Shown here: one piece after another, positions 15,771 through 24,370 of the stretch
Numbering within the stretch: the stretch's first letter is position 1
Layout of the letters: each line of letters begins with the position of its first letter
Source of the DNA: DAOSWM01 sp035380045
GTDB lineage: Bacteria > Bacteroidota > Bacteroidia > Bacteroidales > Tenuifilaceae
Assembly (NCBI GenBank): GCA_035380045.1
Contig: DAOSWM010000031.1
Location: 1 to 35,221, forward strand
Direction: 5' to 3'
Length of the DNA stretch: 35,221 nucleotides
Notes under the pieces: model-generated
The model's database searches: none
What the model saw: the letters and a program-made list of their open reading frames with translations, nothing else
What the model was told of the DNA's origin: nothing
Program-made: the position numbers and the translations under genes

Positions 15771-16202
15771 ATGCCAATGAAAAGAATTCTTGTGGTTTCG
15801 CAACGAAACTCATGCCGCTCACAAATGGCCGAGGGTTGGTTGGGTTATTACGGTAAAGGAGCATCTGAGGTTGCCAGTGCCGGAGTAGCTCCAACCGAGC
15901 TTGATCTATACGCTGCCAATGCCATGAGCGATGCTATTATTGATATTTCGTCGTACAAATCGAAAGGCATTGCTCAGGTTGCTGAGCAGGAGTTCGATTA
16001 CGTAATTGTTCTTTGCACTGAAATACAGCCTTTGCTTCCAATTTTCAAGGGGAATCCACGCGTTTACGAGTACCCGTTCCCTGATGTTGTTGCGATGGAT
16101 TTACCTGAGGATGCGAAGATAAAAGCATACGCAGAACTTCGAGATGAGCTGGAAAACTTTTGCTTCGATTTTATTCACCAGAAAATAAAAGCCTTGATAT
16201 AG
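15771..16202 (+). CDS. ArsC/low-molecular-weight phosphatase-like protein lacking the nucleophilic cysteine
   Basis: The protein has the fold signature of thioredoxin-coupled arsenate reductase and low-molecular-weight tyrosine phosphatases: ILVVSQRNSCRSQMAEGWLG at residues 6-25. In S. aureus ArsC the matching loop is CTGNSCRS with C10, C15 and R16. Here residue 10 is serine (codon TCG, 15798-15800) while C15 and R16 remain at the same numbers. C82 of the redox relay has a counterpart in IVLC, but the following C89 position is not matched. It is therefore probably not an active reductase or phosphatase of this mechanism. The chosen ATG at 15771 gives 143 residues; an upstream TTG at 15726 would add an implausible tail, and ATG 15777 is also possible. 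yjbQ follows after 4 bases. Confidence 0.82.
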   Translation: MPMKRILVVSQRNSCRSQMAEGWLGYYGKGASEVASAGVAPTELDLYAANAMSDAIIDISSYKSKGIAQVAEQEFDYVIVLCTEIQPLLPIFKGNPRVYEYPFPDVVAMDLPEDAKIKAYAELRDELENFCFDFIHQKIKALI

Positions 16203-16206
16203 ACAA

Positions 16207-16617
16207 ATGGTGCAGCAAGTAGAAATTCAACTTCCACCTTTCCCACGGGGAGTACACCTTATTACCAGGTATCTTACAAAGAACATTCCAGCATTTCCCG
16301 ATACAGGAATCCTACATGTATTTATCAAACACACTTCGGCTGGGCTCACTATTAACGAGAATGCTGACCCAACTGTTCTTACCGATTTCAACGAATTTTT
16401 CAACCGAATTGTTCCTGAGCGTCAAACGTGGATTAAGCATACAATTGAGGGCGACGATGATATGCCAGCTCATTTAAAGTCGTCACTTGTTGGCTCATCG
16501 GTTTCAATTCCAATAACGAACGGAAGGCTCAACCTGGGAACCTGGCAGGGAATATACCTCTGCGAGTTTAGAAATAACGGGGGTACACGAAAGCTTGTTG
16601 CTACGATCTACGGCTAG
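16207..16617 (+). CDS. yjbQ: YjbQ family protein (UPF0047; secondary thiamine-phosphate synthase-like)
   Basis: Small cytoplasmic enzyme-like protein of the YjbQ/UPF0047 family; E. coli YjbQ has weak thiamine-phosphate synthase activity, but the true role is unsettled. The 136-residue product carries the family's signature positions: IKHTSAGLTINENADP (40-55), H78, D83-D85 and H89 in HTIEGDDDMPAHLKSSLVG, and LGTWQGIYLCEFR. The clustered histidines and acidic residues resemble a metal site. Starts 4 bases after the ArsC-like gene and is very likely cotranscribed with it. Confidence 0.92.
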   Translation: MVQQVEIQLPPFPRGVHLITRYLTKNIPAFPDTGILHVFIKHTSAGLTINENADPTVLTDFNEFFNRIVPERQTWIKHTIEGDDDMPAHLKSSLVGSSVSIPITNGRLNLGTWQGIYLCEFRNNGGTRKLVATIYG

Positions 16618-16731
16618 ATTACAAATGATACCTGTTTTACTGTTTTTAGTTGCATTTTTTTGTGAAACAGAAGTTTTTACTTTCAATATTTTTGCAAATT
16701 CAACAGGATTGCTTCAAAACAGTAACTGATT

Positions 16732-16763
16732 TTTGTGTGGTAATTAATTATTATTTACTTTTG
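16732..16763 (+). promoter_or_regulatory. Bacteroidetes-type promoter of iorAB
   Basis: TTTG at 16732-16735 is followed after 20 bases by TACTTTTG at 16756-16763, an exact -7 match. It lies inside the open extension upstream of iorA and supports the ATG at 16815 as the true start. Confidence 0.65.
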
Positions 16764-16814
16764 TGCAAAGTTGAAAGTGTTAGCAACAAGTATTACAAAT
16801 TGAAATTTCAAAAT

Positions 16815-18425
16815 ATGGATAAACTACTTCTACTTGGCGATGAAGCCATTGCTCAGGGAGCAATCGATGGTGGGCTTTCAGGTTGTTATGCGTATCCTGG
16901 AACGCCATCAACCGAAATAATGGAGTACATTCAGCATTCGAAGCAAGCAGCTCAGCTGGAAATTCACAGGAAGTGGTCGACTAACGAAAAAACCGCCATG
17001 GAAGCGGCAATTGGTATGTCGTACGCAGGCAAAAGAGCTCTTGTTTGCTTCAAGCATGTTGGGCTTAATGTAGCTGCCGATGCGTTTGTAAACGCAGCTG
17101 TTACCGGAGTAAACGGCGGGTTGGTAGTTCTCTCTGCCGACGACCCATCGATGCACTCATCACAGAATGAGCAGGATTCACGTTTCTACGCAAAGTTTGC
17201 CATGATTCCTGTGCTTGAACCATCTAACCAGCAGGAAGCGTACGACATGGCGTACTCAGCTTTCGATCTCTCTGAAAGGTTGAACGTTCCGGTAATGATT
17301 CGTATTACAACCCGTTTGGCCCACTCACGCTCAGGAGTTGCACGTAAAGAGGGTAAAAATCAGAATAGCATGCGCTTGCCTTCAGATCCCCGGCAGTTTG
17401 TACTTCTTCCTGCCATTGCAAGGGTTAACTATAAAAAACTTCTAGGTACACAATCGGTAATGGATTCTGTATCGGATGCATCAGAGTTCAACAAGCTATT
17501 TAAAGGTAAAAGTTCGAAGTTAGGTGTCATTGCAACTGGTATTGCTTACAACTACCTGATGGAGAACTTGCCAGATGGAGAACTTCCGTTCAACATTCTT
17601 AAAATATCTCAGTATCCTATTCCTCCAAAAATGGTAAGGGAGATTTACGATTTGAGTGATGAGCTACTGATCCTTGAGGATGGTTACCCGATTGTTGAGG
17701 ATATGATAAAAGGGTTTCTGAATCTTGGAAAACCAGTCCACGGTCGTTTAGATGGAGCAGTTCCTCGCGATGGGGAGTTGAATCCTACAATTGTAGCCAA
17801 ATCCTTGGGGATGGAGTTCTACGAAGGCATGGAGGTTCCTTCGGTTGTTCGTAAGCGCCCTCCTTCACTCTGCGTTGGTTGCGGTCACAGGGATGTGTAC
17901 ACCGATTTGAATGAAGCGCTGAAAGAGTACGGAACCGGACGCGTTTTCTCCGATATTGGTTGCTACACTTTGGGAGCATTGCCCCCTTTCAACGCAATAA
18001 ACTCGTGCGTTGATATGGGCGCATCGATTACCATGGCCAAAGGTGCCGCCGATGCCGGATTGGTTCCTGCAGTTGCAGTAATAGGTGACTCAACATTCAC
18101 CCACAGCGGAATGACTGGCTTACTCGATGCAGTTAATGAGAACTCGCCGATAACCGTTATTATTTCCGATAACTCAACCACGGGTATGACGGGAGGGCAA
18201 GACTCCTCGGCACTTGGAAGAATTGTTGATATTTGTAAGGGAATAGGAGTGCATTCCGACCACATAAAGGTTCTAACCCCTTTAAAGAAGTTTCACGAGG
18301 AGAATGTGAAGGTTATGAAGGAGGAACTCGCCTACCAAGGAGTTTCGGTGATTATTCCGCAACGTGAATGCATTCAAACATTTGCCCGTAGAAAGAAAGC
18401 AGAAAAGAAAGCTTCAAACCAGTAG
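16815..18425 (+). CDS. iorA: Indolepyruvate:ferredoxin oxidoreductase, alpha subunit
   Basis: Thiamine-diphosphate subunit of the oxygen-sensitive enzyme that turns aryl pyruvates (from Trp, Phe, Tyr) into aryl-acetyl-CoA plus reduced ferredoxin. The 536-residue protein begins MDKLLLLGDEAIAQG and AYPGTPSTEI (pyrimidine-binding domain), with the TPP domain holding GDSTFTHSGMTGL and DNSTTGMTGGQ. Cysteines C353, C356 (CVGCGHRD), C383 (DIGCYTLG) and C519 (RECIQ) could hold one proximal cluster. The C-terminal two-cluster ferredoxin domain of archaeal IorA is absent; the protein ends in a lysine-rich tail. An open extension to 16650 is rejected because a promoter lies within it. iorB follows after 15 bases. 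Confidence 0.94.
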   Translation: MDKLLLLGDEAIAQGAIDGGLSGCYAYPGTPSTEIMEYIQHSKQAAQLEIHRKWSTNEKTAMEAAIGMSYAGKRALVCFKHVGLNVAADAFVNAAVTGVNGGLVVLSADDPSMHSSQNEQDSRFYAKFAMIPVLEPSNQQEAYDMAYSAFDLSERLNVPVMIRITTRLAHSRSGVARKEGKNQNSMRLPSDPRQFVLLPAIARVNYKKLLGTQSVMDSVSDASEFNKLFKGKSSKLGVIATGIAYNYLMENLPDGELPFNILKISQYPIPPKMVREIYDLSDELLILEDGYPIVEDMIKGFLNLGKPVHGRLDGAVPRDGELNPTIVAKSLGMEFYEGMEVPSVVRKRPPSLCVGCGHRDVYTDLNEALKEYGTGRVFSDIGCYTLGALPPFNAINSCVDMGASITMAKGAADAGLVPAVAVIGDSTFTHSGMTGLLDAVNENSPITVIISDNSTTGMTGGQDSSALGRIVDICKGIGVHSDHIKVLTPLKKFHEENVKVMKEELAYQGVSVIIPQRECIQTFARRKKAEKKASNQ

Positions 18426-18440
18426 AAAAATAGAAAAGAA

Positions 18441-19022
18441 ATGAAAACAGATATCATACTAGCCGGCGTTGGAGGCCAGGGAATCCTCTCAATTGCTGCA
18501 GGAATTGGATTAGCAGCAGTAAATAGCAACCTTCACATCAAACAAGCGGAAGTTCATGGAATGAGCCAACGTGGTGGGGATGTGCAATCGAACCTTCGTA
18601 TTTCAGATAAACCAATTCATTCTGATCTTATCCCCAACGGGAAAGCGGATTTGATTCTTTCTGTTGAACCCATGGAAGGACTTCGTTACTTACCATTCCT
18701 CAGCAAAAATGGTTGGTTGGTAACCAATGTTGTCCCCTTTAATAATATTCCTGATTACCCAGAAGTTGATGATTTGGTGAAGGCTATTAAATCGGTTCCA
18801 AACCATATTGCTATTGATGCCGATACAATTGCCAAGGAGGCAGGTTCTGCTCGCTCATCAAACATCGTGATGCTAGGTGCCGCTTCTCCATTCATCGATA
18901 TTCCTTTTGAGAAACTTGAGGAAGGAATTCGACAACTTTTTGGCAAAAAAGGAGAGGATATCGTGGAGGTAAACCTGAAGGCGCTGAGAGCCGGCAGGGA
19001 GTTTACAGAGAAAAATAGGTAG
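18441..19022 (+). CDS. iorB: Indolepyruvate:ferredoxin oxidoreductase, beta subunit
   Basis: Gamma-type domain subunit that completes IorAB. The 193-residue protein shows the 2-oxoacid oxidoreductase gamma-domain pattern: DIILAGVGGQGILSIAAGIG near residue 4, then AEVHGMSQRGGDVQSNLRI. It contains no cysteine, so any iron-sulfur centre must be on IorA or a separate ferredoxin. It starts 15 bases after iorA and ends near a terminator, so iorAB is a two-gene operon. Confidence 0.94.
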   Translation: MKTDIILAGVGGQGILSIAAGIGLAAVNSNLHIKQAEVHGMSQRGGDVQSNLRISDKPIHSDLIPNGKADLILSVEPMEGLRYLPFLSKNGWLVTNVVPFNNIPDYPEVDDLVKAIKSVPNHIAIDADTIAKEAGSARSSNIVMLGAASPFIDIPFEKLEEGIRQLFGKKGEDIVEVNLKALRAGREFTEKNR

Positions 19023-19094
19023 AATTGTTTTGAAATTGAAATATGAAGCTATTAGAACATAGCTAATCATTTGCTACCTATAACATATTTCAGG

Positions 19095-19126
19095 AAAAGC
19101 GGAACATTCATTGTCCGCTTTTTTTT
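19095..19126 (+). terminator. Intrinsic terminator after iorB
   Basis: AAAAGCGGA (19095-19103) pairs with TCCGCTTTT (19114-19122), with ACA and TGT able to extend the stem, followed by a T run. It separates iorAB from the MFS gene. Confidence 0.75.
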
Positions 19127-19210
19127 AATTAATTCTTGGGAACAACAAAAAACTTACTGAAATTTGCAGGGTCTCTTTGTCATCGTGTAACTTATTTATA
19201 TCATACTATT

Positions 19211-20488
19211 TTGAATCGATTTCTTGATATACGTTCCTACTTTCAGAAGGTTGGTTTTGCTTTTCGGGCACTACGAATCAGAAACTTCAAACTCTTCTTT
19301 TCGGGACAAATAATTTCGCTCTTAGGAACATGGATTCAGAATATTGCTTTGGGCTGGCTAATTTACCGGCTTACGGGTTCCGCATTCTGGTTAGGAATTG
19401 TTGGTTTTGCCGGGCAGATTCCGGCTCTGTTCCTCACTCCTTTTGCAGGAGTTTTTGCCGATAGGTTGAATAGAAGGAAAATTCTGATTTTAGTTCAGAT
19501 TATCCCCATGATTCTTGCGTTTACTATGGCAACTTTAGTTATTACCGATAGGATCCAGGTTTGGCAAATTATTCTAATTGCATCAATAAACGGAATGGTA
19601 ATGGCATTTGATACTCCATTTAGGCACGCATTTTTGCTTGAAATGGTTGGGGAGAAAGAACTTCTGCAGAATGCCATTGCCCTAAATTCAACACTTATCA
19701 ATTCTGCACGATTTATCGGTCCTATGATTGGTGGCATTTTAATTGCAGCAATTGGAGAGGGAGGTTGTTTTATTGTGAATGGGGTAAGTTTTCTGGCGGT
19801 AGTTTTTGCTTTAATATCAATGAAAGTAATTCCAGCAACCTCGAATAAGGAACACGGATCAATTCTTACAGAACTTAAAGAAGGGTTTCAATACTCGTTT
19901 AACTTCAAACCAATTCGCTACCTCCTTATCCTGGTTGTTTCAACCAGCTTTTTTGGTTTGCCTTTTCAGGTTTTTCTTCCGGTTTTTGCCAAGGAAATTC
20001 TTAGTGGCGATTCGCAAATGCTTGGTTTCCTTACGGGTGCTGTTGGTGCCGGAGCACTTACCGGAGCCTTTTTTCTTGCTTCGCAAAGAAGTATAAAAAG
20101 GTTACCCAATTTTATTCTCATCTCCGCAATACTTTTTGGGTTAGGGTTGATGGGATTTTCACTATCAACCTTCTCTGCTTTATCAATTCCGCTTCTCTTT
20201 GTGGTAGGTTTTGGAATGATTTCCCAGTATGCCTCTGCAAATACGTTACTCCAAACAATTGTTGATGACAGTAAAAGGGGGCGAGTTATGGCGTTTTATG
20301 GAATGTCGTTTCTTGGAATAACCCCGCTGGGAAGTTTGCTTCTAGGAACCGTTACCAAGTCAATTGGAGTTCCATACACTTTACTAATATCGGGAACGTT
20401 CTGCTTGATTGCCGCAGCCTTCTATGCACGCAGAAAAAAATCAATTCTTCTACATATTCAGGAAAAACAATCATTGGTGTCCGTTTAG
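19211..20488 (+). CDS. MFS transporter of the EntS/MFS_3 type
   Basis: Inner-membrane proton-driven exporter by family. The start FRALRIRNFKLFFSGQIISLLGTWIQNIALGWLIYRLT is the MFS_3 (EntS-like) opening, followed by FADRLNRRKILILVQ (the cytoplasmic loop after helix 2) and FDTPFRHAFLLEMVG. Roughly twelve hydrophobic segments are seen. No ATG occurs in frame until residue 125 of the open frame, well inside helix 4. TTG at 19211 gives 425 residues with a normal N-terminus (MNRFLDIRSYF); TTG 19136 would add 25 residues. Substrate unknown; the family exports siderophores, macrolides or other small molecules. Convergent with the cysQ-like gene. Confidence 0.85.
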   Translation: MNRFLDIRSYFQKVGFAFRALRIRNFKLFFSGQIISLLGTWIQNIALGWLIYRLTGSAFWLGIVGFAGQIPALFLTPFAGVFADRLNRRKILILVQIIPMILAFTMATLVITDRIQVWQIILIASINGMVMAFDTPFRHAFLLEMVGEKELLQNAIALNSTLINSARFIGPMIGGILIAAIGEGGCFIVNGVSFLAVVFALISMKVIPATSNKEHGSILTELKEGFQYSFNFKPIRYLLILVVSTSFFGLPFQVFLPVFAKEILSGDSQMLGFLTGAVGAGALTGAFFLASQRSIKRLPNFILISAILFGLGLMGFSLSTFSALSIPLLFVVGFGMISQYASANTLLQTIVDDSKRGRVMAFYGMSFLGITPLGSLLLGTVTKSIGVPYTLLISGTFCLIAAAFYARRKKSILLHIQEKQSLVSV

Positions 20489-20661
20489 ATTAGTTGATTG
20501 AGAATTTTTGAACAATTTATTTGTCGCTTCGCTCAAAATCTTTTAAAGTTCTATCGGATCCAATAAAAAAACAATAAAGAAAAATTTCGAAAATAGAACG
20601 GTTGAAATAAACGAATAAACACCAGTGGTAGCATACGCACACAAGTCTTAATGAAAATATC

Positions 20662-21489
20662 CTACACTTTACGCTTTACAATAAACCATGGATTCTGAAT
20701 ATCCTCCTTATTATAAACAATTCGCTTCCCATCCTCCAGTGAAATCATTTCACAACCCGCCTCCTCGGCAACTGCTTGCCCTGCGGCAGTATCCCACTCG
20801 GTTGTATTTCCAAAACGCGGATAAATATCGGCATTCCCCTCAGCAACCATACATATTTTCAATGATGACCCTCGTGATATCGTTTCTATCCTTCCCTTTT
20901 CACGACGAAGCTTCTCAATATACTCTTGGGTTTCAGGTGTTACATGTGAGCGGCTGGTAACAACAGTAAACGTTTCACACTTAGAGTTCATAGGTAGCCT
21001 GGTTGCATTTTGAGTAATTTCATTTAATTCTTCCGATGCAATAAATTGTTTGTCTACATTTCTCATTCTATAGGAACCTAGCCCTTTCATTGCAAAGTAC
21101 AAACATTTTGACACGGGAACATAAACAACCCCCAGTATGGGAAACCCAAGGTAAACAAGAGCAATATTAACCGTAAATTCCCCATTCCTCTTAATAAACT
21201 CCTTGGTACCATCAAGGGGATCTACCAACCAGAAGTACTCCCACCCCTTTCGCTCCTCGTATAGAAGGTTCCTTCCCTCCTCGCTCATCACAGGAATCCG
21301 AGTTTTCATCAACGATTCAACTATTTCGGAATTTGCCTTTCGGTCGGCAAGAGTAAGTGGAGTGGAATCCGACTTTAAATTTACCTGAAAATCATCAGAA
21401 TTGTACACCTCCATAATCAAAGCACCTGCTCGTACTGATGCATTAATTGCTTCAATTAGCAGGTGCAAGAGTTCTGGCTGTTCTATCAT
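20662..21489 (-). CDS. cysQ: 3'(2'),5'-bisphosphate nucleotidase, CysQ-like
   Basis: Mg-dependent phosphatase of the inositol monophosphatase superfamily that recycles PAP, the by-product of sulfate assimilation. The 275-residue protein has the metal site residues E70/E71 (VMSEEGR), DPLDGT at 90-95 (LVDPLDGTKEFIKRNGEFTVNIALV) and the late EWDTAAGQAVAEEAGC motif. DGTKEFIKRNGEFTVNIAL is the CysQ rather than SuhB form. No sulfate reduction genes are adjacent. A likely promoter lies about 80-110 bases upstream. Confidence 0.92.
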   Translation of the reverse strand: MIEQPELLHLLIEAINASVRAGALIMEVYNSDDFQVNLKSDSTPLTLADRKANSEIVESLMKTRIPVMSEEGRNLLYEERKGWEYFWLVDPLDGTKEFIKRNGEFTVNIALVYLGFPILGVVYVPVSKCLYFAMKGLGSYRMRNVDKQFIASEELNEITQNATRLPMNSKCETFTVVTSRSHVTPETQEYIEKLRREKGRIETISRGSSLKICMVAEGNADIYPRFGNTTEWDTAAGQAVAEEAGCEMISLEDGKRIVYNKEDIQNPWFIVKRKV

Positions 21490-21569
21490 ATCATTTTTAA
21501 TTACTTAACCCAATAAACTAATCTTTAAAAACGAAAAATATCCCTAAATATTGCATAGTGAATTTTCGG

Positions 21570-21598
21570 CAAAAATAGTTCGAAGTTCCATAAAACAA
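21570..21598 (-). promoter_or_regulatory. Bacteroidetes-type promoter of the cysQ-like gene
   Basis: On the minus strand TTG (21596-21598) precedes TATTTTTG (21570-21577) by 18 bases. The -7 match is exact and the -33 is partial. The leader would be about 75 bases. Confidence 0.45.
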
Positions 21599-21734
21599 TG
21601 ATATGCAACACTGTTGTAAAACATTTATTTCAAGCAAATTGCCTAAACATGCAAAACACACTACATTTAAAACATTTAGGGTTCTTAATATACAAATTTT
21701 TCAATAAATACAAGCTAAAAAAATATTTACATAT

Positions 21735-21766
21735 TTTGCATGGGTGTTAATATTAAGCTATGTTTA
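21735..21766 (+). promoter_or_regulatory. Probable Bacteroidetes-type promoter of pepD
   Basis: TTTG at 21735-21738, a 20-base spacer, then TATGTTTA at 21759-21766 (one mismatch to TAnnTTTG). The ATG is 27 bases further on. Confidence 0.45.
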
Positions 21767-21792
21767 CCGGTCGAATTTAAAAACAGTAAATT

Positions 21793-23256
21793 ATGAGTGA
21801 TATAGTAAACCTTCAACCAGCAGAAGTTTGGAAATTCTTTGATGAAATTTTAACAATACCTCGTCCGTCGAAAAAGGAAGAGAAAATAATTGAGTACCTC
21901 ATCTCATTCGGTGAAAAGCATAAGCTGGAAACCCATCGCGATGAAGCGGGTAACGTGCTAATCCGCAAGCCGGCAACTAAAGGAATGGAAAAATGTGAAT
22001 CCGTTGTTCTCCAAAGCCACATCGATATGGTTTGTGAAAAGAATAGCGATATTGTTCACGATTTTAACGTTGACCCTATTCAGGCATACGTTGACGGGAA
22101 CTGGGTAAAAGCAAAGGGAACAACCCTCGGTGCCGATGATGGAATTGGAATTGCTGCACAGCTTGCCATTCTTGCCTCAAGCAGCATTAAGCATGGTCCG
22201 ATTGAGTGCCTCTTTACCGTTGACGAGGAAACCGGACTCACTGGTGCATTCGAAATGAAACCTGGTTTCTTCAACTCAAAAATACTCCTCAACCTCGATT
22301 CGGAAGACGAGGGCGAACTATTTATTGGCTGTGCGGGTGGAGTTGACACCGTTATTACGTTTGCCTACGAAACCGAAAAAATACCAAGCAACTTCAAAGC
22401 ATTTAAGCTTAGCATTTCAGGCTTAAAAGGCGGTCATAGCGGCGATGAAATTGACAAGGGACTTGGGAATTCCATAAAAATTATCAACCGATTCCTATGG
22501 AGAGGAACCAACAAGTTCGATTTACGGTTAGCAAACCTCGATGGCGGAAACCTGAGGAACGCCATCCCTCGTGAAGCTTTTGCAGTTTACGTAATCCATA
22601 ACGATGATGTTGACAGCATGCTCCAATCCTTTGAAGCACTGAAAAACGAGATTAAAGCGGAACTTGCTCCGGTTGAAACCAACCTAAACATTGCTATTGA
22701 AGAAACCTCACTTCCAGAGTGGATAATCGACGAGCCAACACAGTACGACCTACTCAACTCGCTTTATGCATGTCCTCATGGAGTAATTGCCATGAGCAAG
22801 GAGATTCATGGATTGGTAGAAACCTCAACGAACCTGGCTTCGGTAAAATTCATTCAGGACAACCAGATTCTGGTTACCACCAGCCAACGCAGCTCCATTG
22901 ACTCGGCAAAAACCGATATAGCCAACATGGTTGAAAGCGTATTCCGCTTAGCAAACGCAAATGTTGTTCACTCTGACGGTTACCCGGGCTGGGCTCCAAA
23001 CACAAACTCGCAAATTTTAAGCATCACGCGCGATTCATACAAAAAACTTTTTGGTGTTGAACCAATTGTAAGGGCCATTCACGCTGGCTTGGAGTGCGGA
23101 TTATTCCTCGAAAAGTACCCGTACCTTGATATGATTTCGTTCGGTCCAACCATTAAGGGTGCCCACTCGCCCGATGAGCGAATTGACGTTGAAACCACCC
23201 AGAAATTCTGGAATCTTCTTCTCGATGTGCTGGAAAAAATTCCAGCAAACAAGTAG
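21793..23256 (+). CDS. pepD: Aminoacyl-histidine dipeptidase (peptidase M20C, PepD-like)
   Basis: Cytoplasmic dizinc dipeptidase with broad specificity, including Xaa-His dipeptides. The 487-residue protein matches PepD: PAEVWKFFDEILTIPRPSKKE at the start, metal residues H76 and D78 (LQSHIDMVCEK), D115 (LGADDGIGIA), the E145/E146 pair (VDEETGLTGA) and a late histidine in GAHSPDERIDV. The lid domain lies between. No signal peptide. Works with the secreted S46 peptidase encoded at 28245-30443 in a plausible peptide-use route: exported enzyme makes dipeptides and this one splits them after uptake. Confidence 0.94.
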   Translation: MSDIVNLQPAEVWKFFDEILTIPRPSKKEEKIIEYLISFGEKHKLETHRDEAGNVLIRKPATKGMEKCESVVLQSHIDMVCEKNSDIVHDFNVDPIQAYVDGNWVKAKGTTLGADDGIGIAAQLAILASSSIKHGPIECLFTVDEETGLTGAFEMKPGFFNSKILLNLDSEDEGELFIGCAGGVDTVITFAYETEKIPSNFKAFKLSISGLKGGHSGDEIDKGLGNSIKIINRFLWRGTNKFDLRLANLDGGNLRNAIPREAFAVYVIHNDDVDSMLQSFEALKNEIKAELAPVETNLNIAIEETSLPEWIIDEPTQYDLLNSLYACPHGVIAMSKEIHGLVETSTNLASVKFIQDNQILVTTSQRSSIDSAKTDIANMVESVFRLANANVVHSDGYPGWAPNTNSQILSITRDSYKKLFGVEPIVRAIHAGLECGLFLEKYPYLDMISFGPTIKGAHSPDERIDVETTQKFWNLLLDVLEKIPANK

Positions 23257-23353
23257 TTGAAGTATAAAATATTGCTTAGGCTATCCTAAAAGTTTTAAAG
23301 TACAGTTAACTTTGCTTTCGGGATAGCCTTTCCTATATAATCGGAATGTTTTG

Positions 23354-24157
23354 ATGGAAATAATTGAGTTTATTCAAGATCCAGCAAACCTTTACACCTG
23401 GCAGGTAATTAGTATTCTTATTTTTGCGGGATTCCTTGTGGGGTTTATAAACACCATAGCAGGGAGCGGTACCGTTATTACGTACAGCCTTTTTATGGCA
23501 ATGGGAATGCCGGCAAACATTTCCAACGGAACAATTCGCCTGGGTGTAATCCTTCAAACCCTTGCTGCAACATTTAACTTTAAACGCCATGGGGTTCTCG
23601 ATTGGAAAAAAGGGCTTATTCTCTCAATTCCCATTGCAGTTGGCTCAGTCGCAGGAGCTCAGGCTGCCGCAATGATGAATGTAAAAGTTTTCGAAAAACT
23701 CCTGGCTCTTATCATGCTTAGCATGATTTTTTTTCTGTTTCAGAACCCACGTAAGTGGATTGAAGGACAGGCCGAAAAAATGGCAAAAAAAGCTACCGTT
23801 AAGGAACTGCTGGTATTTTTTGCTATCGGGTTTTACGGTGGTTTTACACATATTGGTGTTGGTATATTCCTACTTGCTGCCCTTGTGTTGAAAGCAGGAT
23901 ACGACCTTGTTAAAGCAAACGCCATAAAAGTTCTTTCTGTTTTCATTTACAGCCCTTTCGCTCTTTTGGTTTTCGTTCTAAACAACCAGGTTGACTACCG
24001 AATTGGGTTGATTTCTGCTATTGGAAACGTAATTGGAGGAATTTTAGCCTCACGCCTAGCCGTAAACTGGGGCGCCGGGTTTATTCGTTGGTTTCTTGTA
24101 GCAATAATACTGATTTTCAATGCGAAGGTTTTTGGAATAATTGACTACTTCTTCTAA
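23354..24157 (+). CDS. TauE/SafE family membrane permease
   Basis: Inner-membrane protein of the sulfite exporter TauE/SafE family, which moves sulfur-containing or organic anions. The 267-residue protein has about eight hydrophobic segments and the paired family motifs GFLVGFINTIAGSGTVITYSL (first half) and FYGGFTHIGVGIFLLAAL (second half), reflecting internal duplication. ATG 23354 is preferred over the TTG immediately before it. It lies 97 bases after pepD. Substrate not predictable. Confidence 0.85.
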   Translation: MEIIEFIQDPANLYTWQVISILIFAGFLVGFINTIAGSGTVITYSLFMAMGMPANISNGTIRLGVILQTLAATFNFKRHGVLDWKKGLILSIPIAVGSVAGAQAAAMMNVKVFEKLLALIMLSMIFFLFQNPRKWIEGQAEKMAKKATVKELLVFFAIGFYGGFTHIGVGIFLLAALVLKAGYDLVKANAIKVLSVFIYSPFALLVFVLNNQVDYRIGLISAIGNVIGGILASRLAVNWGAGFIRWFLVAIILIFNAKVFGIIDYFF

Positions 24158-24370
24158 AAAAATCAATTTTTTCCCAAAAAAAATAGAAAAAATCCGATTC
24201 CCCATAATTGCCATATAACACTACCTAACAATAGGTTACACTTTTTTCCCGTTAAACAAATTGTATAAATGTTTAAAAAAAAGGGGAATAGCTGCAAAAA
24301 AGTCAAATCAAATTAGCACCTTTGCTGTGTAGTTAAATAATTTATTTACCAATTTTTACCAATTTATACC

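Larger units (their letters stand above)
21490..21792. other. 303-base AT-rich divergent gap between cysQ-like gene and pepD
   Basis: No coding region or structured RNA is seen. It holds the two promoter candidates listed here and a direct repeat of TAAAACATTTA (21617-21627 and 21668-21678), which at this base composition may be chance. Confidence 0.5.

Noticed and set aside
16650..16814. N-terminal extension of iorA in the open frame.
   Set aside because: The stretch does not resemble IorA, contains a -33/-7 promoter, and ATG 16815 gives the family-typical start MDKLLLLGDEAIAQ.
21617..21678. Direct repeat TAAAACATTTA in the gap before pepD as a regulator site.
   Set aside because: Eleven AT-rich bases repeated twice is within chance expectation for this composition.
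23278..23329. Hairpin AGGCTATCC / GGATAGCCT after pepD as a terminator.
   Set aside because: A 34-base loop and no solid T-run; it could be a weak terminator or chance, so not listed as a feature.
24158..24370. Long cold-shock 5' leader RNA before the csp gene.
   Set aside because: The best (imperfect) -7 match is about 47 bases before the ATG, and no stable structure was seen in the rest of the gap.
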